Source: Rhizobium sp. R634 (GTDB lineage Bacteria > Pseudomonadota > Alphaproteobacteria > Rhizobiales > Rhizobiaceae). Taken from it: a DNA stretch of 64,000 bases. The stretch lies in NCBI RefSeq assembly GCF_002211305.1, contig NZ_LOKW01000011.1, positions 1 through 64,000 of the forward strand, given 5' to 3'. The position numbers and the translations under genes are program-made. The notes beneath the pieces were generated by a model. That model was given only the letters and a program-made list of their open reading frames with translations. It was not told the origin of the DNA and did no database searches. Each line of letters starts with the position of its first letter. Position 1 is the first letter of the stretch. Below are positions 1 through 7,753 of the stretch, in pieces.

Positions 1-85
1 TTAGAACGAAAGACTTCGTCGCCAGCAGCGCCGCCGCCCTCGTTCAGTGAGTGGGCTTATAGAACCAACCCCTTTTCTAAGTCAA
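1..85 (-). promoter_or_regulatory. Probable rRNA operon promoter and leader, reading out of the window to the left
   Basis: Read on the minus strand there is a -35 TTGACT (85 to 80), an 18-base spacer and a -10 TATAAG (61 to 56). A short GC-rich leader follows and runs off the window edge. No start codon with a ribosome binding site follows. From memory, the leader resembles those before 16S rRNA in Rhizobium and Agrobacterium (starting CCCACTCACTGAACGAGGGC). That resemblance is recalled, not searched; the 16S gene itself would lie outside the window. Confidence 0.55.
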
Positions 86-154
86 CAGCCATACCAAAAG
101 TTTTTTGACAATTTTGTAACGGGTTGATTCGGAACATGTTTTTACCCGCCGGCA

Positions 155-163
155 TTATCCACA
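155..163 (+). promoter_or_regulatory. Perfect DnaA-box match
   Basis: The nine bases TTATCCACA match the DnaA-box consensus exactly. Only one was seen, and the AT-rich unwinding element and box cluster of a replication origin are absent. It may be chance or a DnaA regulatory site upstream of the leftward promoter. Confidence 0.3.
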
Positions 164-296
164 GGCCGCCCTTTCAGGCCGGATCCGCGAAAATTCTTTT
201 ATCAACCGGTCAAAAATCCGCTGAAAACCCGTCGTCAGCCGCCGAAAGATAACGAAAAAACAGCGTCTTGAGCGGATTTATGGTTAACGGAGGATG

Positions 297-321
297 AAAG
301 CGCCTCGGGCCAAGGCGCTTT
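297..321. terminator. Hairpin with 8-bp stem
   Basis: AAAGCGCC and GGCGCTTT form an 8-bp stem around a 9-base loop, followed by an AT-rich stretch. There is no good T-run, so this is only a possible terminator or intergenic palindrome. Confidence 0.25.
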
Positions 322-408
322 AAATTTCCGTCACAAATCAACGGCTGCCATTTCGGAACCTATCGCCGTCTGAGGTGTTGTCTTTCCCATTGAAGAAAGG
401 AGACCGAC

Positions 409-747
409 ATGGCTGCCAATACCGATGATATCAGGACATCTGTAAGCAAGGACATCGCAGCACTCCAGCAAGAAGTCTCGCGCTTGCAGAAGATGATTTC
501 CGCGCAGGGCGCCGAAGCTTATTACGAGGTGCGCGGCCGCGCCGGCAAGGTTTATGAAGATGCCCTTCCCCGTGCGAAAAACGCCGTGGCCCAGATCCGG
601 GCCGAAGGGGCCGCTGCCGCCGGGGCCGCTCGTGAACACGCGGCCGCGACCACCACTGCATTGATGCTGGCAGGGGCGCTTGGCTTTCTCGCCGGATATC
701 TGCTTGCCGGCAGTTCGCAGCCGCAGCCCCGCCATTGGTGGCGCTAA
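409..747 (+). CDS. Small membrane-anchored coiled-coil protein, DUF883/ElaB-like
   Basis: A 112-residue protein. Residues 1-45 are a polar, helix-forming segment (coiled-coil-like, with the pattern ALQQEVSRLQKMI). An Ala-rich helix follows, and one hydrophobic segment lies near the C terminus (about 84-103, GALGFLAGYLLAG), with an Arg-containing tail. This layout matches the ElaB/YqjD (DUF883) family of inner-membrane proteins, some of which associate with ribosomes in stationary phase. The start is supported by GAAAGGAG about six bases upstream. A long hairpin follows the gene. The family assignment is by architecture and the function here is inferred. Confidence 0.6.
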   Translation: MAANTDDIRTSVSKDIAALQQEVSRLQKMISAQGAEAYYEVRGRAGKVYEDALPRAKNAVAQIRAEGAAAAGAAREHAAATTTALMLAGALGFLAGYLLAGSSQPQPRHWWR

Positions 748-774
748 AACGCCGATCCGCTGAAAATCAGTATT

Positions 775-815
775 TTTACGCACCCACCGATCTATTTTTC
801 GGCAGGGTGCGTAAA
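775..815. terminator. Long hairpin after the DUF883-like gene
   Basis: TTTACGCACCC (775-785) pairs with GGGTGCGTAAA (805-815), an 11-bp stem with an inner CCGA/TCGG helix. It could end the upstream transcript or stabilise RNA. No classical T-run follows on either strand. Confidence 0.45.
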
Positions 816-887
816 CGCTTATGTCTCAGAAAAACCAATTTTTAATGGCAGTGGTGGGAACATAAAAAACTACAGGGAGGACGACAC

Positions 888-1094
888 ATGGAAAACAAGA
901 GGGCCAATTGCATCATTGAAGTCAGCGTCGACGGCGCCAATGGCCGTTACGCGGTCGGTATCATGAACATGCGTCAGGCGCTCGAACTGCCGGAAATGCC
1001 AAGTTTATCCTACACACACCCGGATCCGGCCAAGGCCGCCGCCGGTATCGTTGTCAGCCGCAAGGAATTGGCCGGTTTCATGGCCTGCCGCTGA
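888..1094 (+). CDS. Small conserved-looking hypothetical protein
   Basis: A 68-residue protein starting after a strong AGGGAGG ribosome binding site. It has no membrane segment and no motif I recognise. The mix of charged and hydrophobic residues and the GC-rich third codon positions look like a real soluble protein rather than a chance frame. It stands alone between a hairpin upstream and a candidate terminator at 1122. The function is unknown. Confidence 0.6.
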   Translation: MENKRANCIIEVSVDGANGRYAVGIMNMRQALELPEMPSLSYTHPDPAKAAAGIVVSRKELAGFMACR

Positions 1095-1121
1095 AGATCG
1101 CACGATCGATCATGCCTGACG

Positions 1122-1148
1122 GCGCTTTGCCCCAAAGCGCTGATGTTT
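1122..1148 (+). terminator. Candidate rho-independent terminator
   Basis: GCGCTTT (1122-1128) and AAAGCGC (1134-1140) form a 7-bp stem with a 5-base loop, followed by TGATGTTTTC. It ends the small gene at 888. Confidence 0.5.
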
Positions 1149-1249
1149 TCTTGTGACGCCCGCTTATCCTGGGTTTTTAATCACCTTGCTGGCCTCCTTG
1201 CGCTGTTCATGCCAAGAGAAGGCATTCGAAGACAGCACAAGGATGGCAG

Positions 1250-2056
1250 ATGAGGGAGCGGCGTCCACCGCACAAGACGCGCGAGCGCACAAAGCCGGCC
1301 GCCGACGCCGCAGCCAAGCGAGTCACCATCCCACGCGCCCTATCCAAGCTCGGTTATTGTTCCCGTACGCAGGCCGAACGGCTGATCGCCGAAAACCGCG
1401 TCGCAGTCGATGGCCGCAGGGTCACCGATGCCTCCGCATGGGTCGATCTTTCCACAGCAAGGATAACCGTCGACGGCCGCCTCGTCGCCGCCGAGGCGAA
1501 AATCTATCTCATGCTCAACAAGCCGCGCGGGCTCGTCACCACCCGGGACGATCCCGAAGGCCGGCCGACGGTCTATGATTGCCTCAAGGATTTCGACATC
1601 CCGCACCTCTCCCCCGTCGGGCGGCTCGACAAGGCGAGCGAAGGCCTGCTGCTGTTCACCAACGACACGGAATTCGCCCAGATCCTGCTCGATCCGGTCA
1701 CGCATCTGACGAAAACCTATCATGTGCAGATCGATCGCCTCATGGACGACGAGGCGATAGCCGCCATGACGTCAGGCATCCGCCACGACGGCGAGCTGCT
1801 GACGGCAACCGCCGCGCGGCGCCTGCGCCAGGGCGACAAAAATTCATGGATCGAGGTGGAGCTCGACGAAGGCCGCAACCGCCAGATCCGCCGCATGCTG
1901 GAGGCGCTCGATACCGAGTGTCTGCGGCTCGTCCGCGTCGCGATCGGCGGGCTCGAACTCGGCGAGTTGCCGAAAGGCGCCGTGCGTGCGCTGACCGAAG
2001 CCGAATTGCAGGGGCTACGCCGGAAAGCCGGCCTGGAAAGGACGAGGCGCAATTGA
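1250..2056 (+). CDS. RsuA/RluB/RluE-family RNA pseudouridine synthase
   Basis: This enzyme isomerises a uridine in ribosomal RNA to pseudouridine. Of 268 residues, about 24-70 form an S4 RNA-binding domain (SKLGYCSRTQAERLI). The catalytic domain shows KPRG (91-94), the active-site motif GRLDKASEG with the nucleophile Asp127, and EGRNRQIRRM (207-216), which is typical of the RsuA branch. The basic N terminus is variable. The exact target (16S or 23S position) cannot be told from the sequence. The stop overlaps the TTG start of the next gene, so the two are probably translationally coupled. Confidence 0.9.
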   Translation: MRERRPPHKTRERTKPAADAAAKRVTIPRALSKLGYCSRTQAERLIAENRVAVDGRRVTDASAWVDLSTARITVDGRLVAAEAKIYLMLNKPRGLVTTRDDPEGRPTVYDCLKDFDIPHLSPVGRLDKASEGLLLFTNDTEFAQILLDPVTHLTKTYHVQIDRLMDDEAIAAMTSGIRHDGELLTATAARRLRQGDKNSWIEVELDEGRNRQIRRMLEALDTECLRLVRVAIGGLELGELPKGAVRALTEAELQGLRRKAGLERTRRN

Positions 2057-2757
2057 CCGATGTGACTGATATGGCGCCGCACGATTTCTGGCAGGAGCTT
2101 CATCCGCCCGGCAAATTTGCCGAGCAGAAGGAGTTCACCTCCTTCTATATCGCCGCATTGGAAGACGGCCGCCAGCTTCGCCTGCCGATCCGGGTGCTCG
2201 CCGATGGCGATCATGCCCTCGCCTCGCTGATCGTCAACCAGGCGAGCTTTGCCGTGCTCGATGCCCTTGTCGAGAGCCTCGCCGAAAAGATCAGGCCCAT
2301 GCGGATCGATATCGTCGCGGGCCTGCCGACTCTCGGCCTGACACTGGCCGCCGCGGTCGCGCAAAAGCTCGGGCATGGCCGCTATGTCCCGCTCGGCACA
2401 TCGCGCAAATTCTGGTACCGCGACGAGCTCTCCGTTGCCCTGTCCTCGATCACCACGCCGACGCAGCAGAAACGCCTCTATATCGATCCGCGCATGCTGC
2501 CGCTGCTTGCGGAACGGCGCGTCGCCCTGATCGATGACGTCATCTCCAGCGGCGCCTCGATCGTCGCCGGTCTTGAGCTGCTTGCCGCCTGCGGCATCGA
2601 ACCTGTCGCCATCGGCGCGGCAATGCTGCAGTCGGAGCGCTGGCGCGAAAAGCTGGCGGCGGCCGGGCCGCAATGGGCGGCGCGCATTGCTGGCGTCTTC
2701 GCAACGCCGATGCTGGAGCGGAACGCCGCGGGCCGGTGGCAGGTAGCACGGCTCTAA
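2053..2757 (+). CDS. Phosphoribosyltransferase-family protein
   Basis: A 234-residue protein with the PRPP-binding signature VALIDDVISSGAS (about 157-169) and a type I phosphoribosyltransferase fold pattern: an IVAGLPTLGL strand-turn and a YRDEL hood segment. These are features of enzymes or regulators that bind 5-phosphoribosyl pyrophosphate, as in adenine or orotate phosphoribosyltransferases. I chose TTG at 2053 because GGAAAGGACGAGG lies just upstream. ATG at 2071 has no ribosome binding site. It overlaps the stop of the pseudouridine synthase gene by four bases, implying an operon. The substrate is not identifiable. Confidence 0.8.
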   Translation: MTDVTDMAPHDFWQELHPPGKFAEQKEFTSFYIAALEDGRQLRLPIRVLADGDHALASLIVNQASFAVLDALVESLAEKIRPMRIDIVAGLPTLGLTLAAAVAQKLGHGRYVPLGTSRKFWYRDELSVALSSITTPTQQKRLYIDPRMLPLLAERRVALIDDVISSGASIVAGLELLAACGIEPVAIGAAMLQSERWREKLAAAGPQWAARIAGVFATPMLERNAAGRWQVARL

Positions 2758-2850
2758 CGAAATCTCGGGATTGAATCTTGCCGGCCGGCACCGCTTTATA
2801 GCGCACCGGACGAGCACAGTCCGGCTGACACATGCATACGGGATCCGCCC

Positions 2851-4593
2851 ATGTCGTTTGAACAAGCATCCCTGCTGGTCCTTCTGCTGGCGATGCTCAT
2901 TTTCTTTTCGCTCGATCGCATCCGCATCGAGATCGTCTCGATCGCCGGCCTGCTTGCCGGTTATGCGCTTGGTCTTTATCCAGCCGATCAGATCTTCACC
3001 GGCTTCGCCAGCCCCGTCGTCATCACCGTCATCGAAATCCTGCTGATCGTTCAGGTGCTTGCGCGCGCTAAGCTCTTCGACAGCCTTGCCACCCGCTTCG
3101 CGGCCGCTAAGCCCTCGCGCTTCAAAGTCATATCAGGCACGTCCTCGCTCGCCGGTTTCATTTCCATCTTCATGAACAATATCGGCGCCTTCGCAATTAC
3201 GCTGCCGGTAGCACTCGGGCTCGGCACGGCGCTTGCCATTCCCCGTCGCCAGATCGTCATGCCGCTTTCCTTTGCGGCGCTGCTCGGCGGCATGGTTTCA
3301 CTGATCGGCACGCCGGCCAATCTGCTTGTCAGCGATGGGCTCGCCAAGGCAACGGGAACGGGCTTTCGCTTTTTCGATTTCGCCTATGTCGGCCTGCCCG
3401 TGGCGATCGCCGGCATTCTTCTCATTGCCTTTCGCGTGCAGCGTCTGTTTCCGGAACCTGACGAAGCACCGGCCACGATCTCTTCAATTGCACGCCGCAT
3501 TGTCGTCGAGCGTCGCGTTCCCGATGCCTCGCCGCTGATCGGCGTACGGCTTTCCGAGTGTTCGGCGCGTTTCGGCATCAAGCCGCACGCCCTGATCCGC
3601 GCCGACAATTTCGTCTTCGGTCCGCTCGACCAATCGGTGATCGAAGCCGGCGATGTGCTGCTTGCCGAAGGTGGCGATACCACCTTTGCCGGCCTCTCCG
3701 CCGCGCAGACGCTGCTGGCCGATGCCCACCCGGACGGAAATCAGGCGGATTTCGCCCGCGTCGAAAGCGTCGTCATGCCGGAAAGCACGCTGGTCGGCTC
3801 ACGCATCCGCTCGCTCGAAGTCTTTCACAGCCGCGGCGTCGCGGTCACCGCTCTGTCCATGCGCGCGCCGCGCATCGAGGGCCGCTTTCTCGATCTGCAG
3901 CTATCGATCGGCGATATATTGACGCTGGAAGGATCGCGCACGGCGATCGCCGAAGCGCTTGATGAAAGCGAGTGTCTGCCGCTCGCTCAGACAGTGCCGG
4001 TCGAACCTGTCGTGCTCTCATGGCGGCCTTTCGCGCTTTTTGCCGGCGGCGTCGCCGCCTCCGCGGCCGGCCTGCATCCCGACATCGCCTTTGCCTGCGT
4101 CATCCTCGCGCTCGCCCTGCTCAACCTCCTGAACATCCGTCAGGCCATGGCCGATCTCAACTGGCCGATCATCATCATGCTCGCGGCGATGATCCCGATC
4201 GGCCAGGCAATGGCCACCACCGGAGCGGCCGAAACCATTGCCGGCTGGCTGAGCCTCGTGGTGCCGATCGCCGATCCTTTCTCCGGCATCGCGCTCATCC
4301 TCTTCCTCGCCATGGCATTGACGCCCTTCGTCAACAACGCGACGGTCGCGATCGTGCTGACCCCGATCGCGCTGGAATTCGCAAAGGCCGGACAGCACGC
4401 GCCGGATGCCTATCTGATCGCCGTTGCCGCCGGTGCGTCGCTCGATTTCCTCACCCCCTTCGGCCATCACAACAATACGCTGGCGATGGGCATAGGCGGC
4501 TACCGCTTCGGCGACTTCCTGCGCGCCGGCTGGCCGCTCACCGTCGCATGTTATGGCCTTGCTTTGTTTTTCCTGGCCCTGTTCTGGCTGTGA
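2851..4593 (+). CDS. SLC13/DASS-type ion transporter with two central RCK_C domains
   Basis: A 580-residue inner-membrane protein. Hydrophobic helices occupy about 1-200 and 390-580. Two RCK_C (TrkA-C-like) soluble domains sit in the middle, about 215-290 and 305-380. The motifs [17 protein letters not shown] and [10 protein letters not shown] are the paired N-T/P signatures of the divalent anion:sodium symporter superfamily. Members with this layout carry dicarboxylates, sulfate or related anions; the substrate is not predictable here. The upstream gap has a GCCGGCCGGC palindrome and a TTTATAG element that could be part of its promoter. Confidence 0.82.
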   Translation: MSFEQASLLVLLLAMLIFFSLDRIRIEIVSIAGLLAGYALGLYPADQIFTGFASPVVITVIEILLIVQVLARAKLFDSLATRFAAAKPSRFKVISGTSSLAGFISIFMNNIGAFAITLPVALGLGTALAIPRRQIVMPLSFAALLGGMVSLIGTPANLLVSDGLAKATGTGFRFFDFAYVGLPVAIAGILLIAFRVQRLFPEPDEAPATISSIARRIVVERRVPDASPLIGVRLSECSARFGIKPHALIRADNFVFGPLDQSVIEAGDVLLAEGGDTTFAGLSAAQTLLADAHPDGNQADFARVESVVMPESTLVGSRIRSLEVFHSRGVAVTALSMRAPRIEGRFLDLQLSIGDILTLEGSRTAIAEALDESECLPLAQTVPVEPVVLSWRPFALFAGGVAASAAGLHPDIAFACVILALALLNLLNIRQAMADLNWPIIIMLAAMIPIGQAMATTGAAETIAGWLSLVVPIADPFSGIALILFLAMALTPFVNNATVAIVLTPIALEFAKAGQHAPDAYLIAVAAGASLDFLTPFGHHNNTLAMGIGGYRFGDFLRAGWPLTVACYGLALFFLALFWL

Positions 4594-4678
4594 TGCGATA
4601 GTTGGGCTCGACTTGACTTCCCCGGCAATGAAACTAGAGCAGGAAGCCGTCAGCCAACCACAAGGACAGTCGAGCGCC

Positions 4679-5623
4679 GTGCGAATCCTCTCCGAAGCCC
4701 ATTTCCCGGAACTGCCGAACTATTATCGCGGCAAGGTGCGCGAGAATTACGACCTTCCGGACGGACGCCGCATCATCATCAGCACCGACCGGCTGAGCGC
4801 TTTCGACCGCATCCTTACCTGCATTCCCTATAAGGGTCAGGTGTTGACGCAAACAGCGCGCTATTGGTTCGAAGCGACGACGGACATCTGCCCGAACCAC
4901 GTCCTCGACTATCCCGATCCGAATGTCGTCATCGGCAAGCGGCTCGACATCCTGCCGGTCGAGATCGTCGTGCGTGGTTATCTTGCCGGCACCACCGGCA
5001 CCTCAATCCTGACGCTCTATAAGAAGGGCGAGCGGGAAATGTACGGCATGCGCCTTCCGGACGGCATGCGCGACAACCAGATTCTACCGGAGCCCGTCAT
5101 CACGCCGACCAGCAAGGAATTCGATGGCGGCCATGACGAGCCGCTGACGCCTGCCGAAATCGTCACGCGCGGCCTCCTGACAAGCCAACAGTGGGAAACC
5201 TTGTCGGCATACGCGCTCGCCCTCTTCGCCCGCGGCCAGAAGATGGCGGCCGAGCGCGGCCTGATCCTCGTCGATACCAAATATGAATTCGGCACCGATG
5301 GCGACGGCAACATCATCCTCGCCGACGAGATCCACACGCCGGATAGCAGCCGCTACTGGCTTGCCGAAAGCTACCCGGCAAGTTTTGCGGCTGGAAAGCG
5401 GCCGGAAAGTTTCGACAAGGATTTCGTCCGCGCCTGGGTGGCGGAGCGTTGCGATCCCTACAAGGACGAAATTCCGGAAATTCCCGTCGAACTGATCGAG
5501 CAGACCTCGGGCGTCTACATCAGGGCCTATGAGGCGATCACCGGCGAACGCTTCGTTCCCGACGATAGCCGCGAGACGCCGCTTACCCGTGTCCGAAACA
5601 ACCTCGCCCGCTATTTCCCTTGA
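4679..5623 (+). CDS. purC: Phosphoribosylaminoimidazole-succinocarboxamide synthase, long form
   Basis: SAICAR synthase joins aspartate to CAIR with ATP in de novo purine synthesis. The 314-residue product has the N-terminal [11 protein letters not shown], the [10 protein letters not shown] motif, VVRGYLAGT, and the metal/aspartate region DTKYEFG with [13 protein letters not shown]. It is longer than the compact bacterial PurC (about 240-255 residues) and resembles the yeast Ade1 length class, which rhizobia can carry in addition to a short purC. The GTG at 4679 gives the usual N terminus beginning [15 protein letters not shown], with AAGGA upstream. An ATG at 4628 would add 17 unconserved residues. 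Confidence 0.9.
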   Translation: MRILSEAHFPELPNYYRGKVRENYDLPDGRRIIISTDRLSAFDRILTCIPYKGQVLTQTARYWFEATTDICPNHVLDYPDPNVVIGKRLDILPVEIVVRGYLAGTTGTSILTLYKKGEREMYGMRLPDGMRDNQILPEPVITPTSKEFDGGHDEPLTPAEIVTRGLLTSQQWETLSAYALALFARGQKMAAERGLILVDTKYEFGTDGDGNIILADEIHTPDSSRYWLAESYPASFAAGKRPESFDKDFVRAWVAERCDPYKDEIPEIPVELIEQTSGVYIRAYEAITGERFVPDDSRETPLTRVRNNLARYFP

Positions 5624-5732
5624 AAAAGGACGACGCACGAAGCCGCCGGGCCGAGCATCGGCTTGGCAGCTCTCGTGTAGTCGCGCTAGCATAAGCAAAA
5701 AGGGATACCGGGCGCGGCCCGGCGGGGAGCAG

Positions 5733-6335
5733 ATGGCGAGAAGGCCGAGGCGCAAGGCCGAGGAAACGCGGCGGGACATCCTCTGCATGGCGGAGATGCT
5801 GTTTCGCGAGCGCGGCTATGTCGCGGTGTCGATCGCCGATATCGCCGGCGCGCTCAACATGTCGCCCGCCAATGTCTTCAAGCATTTCCGTTCCAAGGTC
5901 GCACTGGTCGATGCCATCGCCGGACGCCATCTCGACAATGCCGCCGAACGTTTCGTCCCTCTCGACCAGGACATGCCCGCGAAAGAGCAGCTGCTCCGCT
6001 TCGTGCTGCGCCTGCTCGAGGGTCATCTGCAGGATATACAGAAGAGCCCTTACATCTTCGAAATGGTGCTTTCGACCATCGAGGCCAAACTCGAAGCCGG
6101 CAATCGCTACCGCGCCCGTATCGAGGAAAAACTCAGCGAGATCATTCGCAAGGGCATGGCGGAAGGACGCTACCAATGTCGCGAGCCCGAGCGCGCGGCG
6201 CATACCGTCGCCGATGTGCTGGCCTGCGTGCTGCATCCTATCCTCATCGTCCGCGACGACAAGGAGACGCTGGTGCAGCGCGCCGGGGAAATCGTCGGCT
6301 TCGTCGATGCCGCACTGCAAAATAACGCTTGCTAA
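5733..6335 (+). CDS. TetR-family repressor next to RND efflux genes
   Basis: A 200-residue regulator with an N-terminal helix-turn-helix (about 25-55, SIADIAGALNMSPANVFKHFRSK) and a helical ligand-binding C-terminal domain. It starts after GGGGAGC. It lies upstream of, and in the same direction as, the efflux operon, like AmeR beside ameABC in Agrobacterium and comparable RND regulators. It probably represses the pump operon by binding the inverted repeats that begin at its own stop codon. The ligand is unknown. Confidence 0.88.
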   Translation: MARRPRRKAEETRRDILCMAEMLFRERGYVAVSIADIAGALNMSPANVFKHFRSKVALVDAIAGRHLDNAAERFVPLDQDMPAKEQLLRFVLRLLEGHLQDIQKSPYIFEMVLSTIEAKLEAGNRYRARIEEKLSEIIRKGMAEGRYQCREPERAAHTVADVLACVLHPILIVRDDKETLVQRAGEIVGFVDAALQNNAC

Positions 6336-6361
6336 GTGACGATTGCTGACTTACGTCACTT
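6334..6361. promoter_or_regulatory. Candidate TetR operator: nested inverted repeats
   Basis: AAGTGACG (6334-6341) and CGTCACTT (6354-6361) are perfect 8-base inverted arms spaced by 12 bases. A second, overlapping pair TTACG...CGTAA (6351-6366) shares the site. It overlaps the tetR stop codon and lies 133 bases before the efflux operon start. The function is inferred from symmetry and position. Confidence 0.5.
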
Positions 6362-6493
6362 CGTAAAGCTTTTCTTAGACTCGGGTGTAATGGCATCTGA
6401 AGCCAGATCAATCCTGACGCTTATATAAGCCTGCGCTCGGCCCGGCCGAGCCCGTGGATCGAACGGCAATTGCCACCGCATGGGAATTCAAGA

Positions 6494-7705
6494 ATGATAC
6501 GGCGTGCCCTGCTCATTTCCTCGGCCCTCCTGGCCGGCGCCTTGCTTGGCGCCTGCAGCGACAACGCCAGCAAACCGGCCGGCAATGCCGGCGCAGGCGC
6601 GGCGCAGCAGGCAGCGCCGGTCGGCGTGGTGGCGCTGAAGAAGGCTAGTTTCCCTGTTACCACGATCCTTCCCGGCCGCGCCGAATCCTTCCAGACGGCC
6701 GATATCCGGCCGCAGGTGAGCGGCATCATCCGCGAGATCGCCTTCAGGGAAGGCGGCGAGATCAAGAAGGGTGACCTTCTCTATCAGATCGAGGATGCGC
6801 CCTATATTGCCGCGGTCGAGCAGGCCAAGGCGGCAATCTCCAAGGCCGAGGCGAGCGTGCCGAGCGCTGAAAGCAATCTCGAACGCTACCAGCGCCTCGT
6901 CGGCAGCGGCGCCACGCAGATCGAATACGAGACGGCCAGGACGACGCTTCTCCAGGCGAAGGCCGAGGTCGAGTCGGCAAAGGCCGCCCTTTCCGCCGCG
7001 CAGATCGACCTCGATCACACCAAGATCGTCGCACCCTTCGACGGCATCATCGACCAGACCGCCTATAATGTCGGCAACGTCGTCTCGGCCAACCAGACGA
7101 CGGCGCTGACGACGATCCGCCAGCTCGACCCGATCTATATCTCCCTGACGGAATCGAGCACCAACCTGCTGCGGCTGCGCGATGCCATGGCGGCCGGCGA
7201 CATCAAGGGCGCGGAGAACGTCGCTTTCCACCTGATCCTCGAAAACGGCAAGGAATATAACCAGCAGGGCAAGCTCGACATGTCGAAGCAGGTGGTCAGT
7301 GAGACCACAGGCACCTTCATCATCCGCGTGCTCTTCCCCAATCCCGATCGCGTCGTCCTGCCCGGCATGTATGTCCGTGCCACCGTCGAACTCGGCGCCG
7401 AGAACGGCTACGCGCTGCCGCAGCTCGCAACGAGCCGCGACGCCAACGGCCGGCTGACGGCGCAGTTCATTTCAGCCGACGGCAAGGTCGAAACCCGCGC
7501 CTTCGAGAACAGCTCGCCCTCCAACAATTCCTGGCTGGTGACCGAAGGCATCAAGGACGGCGATCAGCTGATCGTCACCGGTCTGCAGTCGGTGACCGCA
7601 GGCATGCCGGTAACGCCGGTCCCGATGAAGATCAACGACAACGGCGTGGTCGTGCCTGCCGAGCAGCCCGCGGTCGGTGACGCAGGAAAGCCCGCAGCGA
7701 AATAA
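6494..7705 (+). CDS. RND efflux periplasmic adaptor (membrane fusion lipoprotein)
   Basis: A 403-residue AcrA/MexE-class adaptor that links the inner-membrane pump to the outer-membrane channel. The signal peptide ends in the lipobox LLGAC, so the mature protein is a lipoprotein anchored at that Cys. The biotinyl-lipoyl half-motif GEIKKGDLLYQIED is followed by an alpha-hairpin (about 100-170) and the second half-motif KIVAPFDGII. ATG at 6494 gives a clean signal peptide. An in-frame ATG at 6470 adds eight residues. It is the first gene of the pump operon. Confidence 0.92.
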   Translation: MIRRALLISSALLAGALLGACSDNASKPAGNAGAGAAQQAAPVGVVALKKASFPVTTILPGRAESFQTADIRPQVSGIIREIAFREGGEIKKGDLLYQIEDAPYIAAVEQAKAAISKAEASVPSAESNLERYQRLVGSGATQIEYETARTTLLQAKAEVESAKAALSAAQIDLDHTKIVAPFDGIIDQTAYNVGNVVSANQTTALTTIRQLDPIYISLTESSTNLLRLRDAMAAGDIKGAENVAFHLILENGKEYNQQGKLDMSKQVVSETTGTFIIRVLFPNPDRVVLPGMYVRATVELGAENGYALPQLATSRDANGRLTAQFISADGKVETRAFENSSPSNNSWLVTEGIKDGDQLIVTGLQSVTAGMPVTPVPMKINDNGVVVPAEQPAVGDAGKPAAK

Positions 7706-7753
7706 TCGCTTCGGGTTTGCATCGTCACTGTCTCAGCCGCACAGGAACAACCG

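Larger units (their letters stand above)
86..408. other. Intergenic region between the leftward rrn-like promoter and the first gene
   Basis: No reading frame with a credible ribosome binding site was seen. The stretch is AT-richer than the flanking genes. It holds a perfect DnaA-box match, a TTGACA at 105-110 with no clear -10, and a short hairpin at 297-321. It probably carries upstream promoter elements for the leftward transcript and the promoter of the small gene at 409. Confidence 0.5.

Noticed and set aside
155..163. Chromosomal replication origin
   Set aside because: Only one DnaA box, no AT-rich unwinding region, and none of the usual origin neighbours such as hemE or dnaA.
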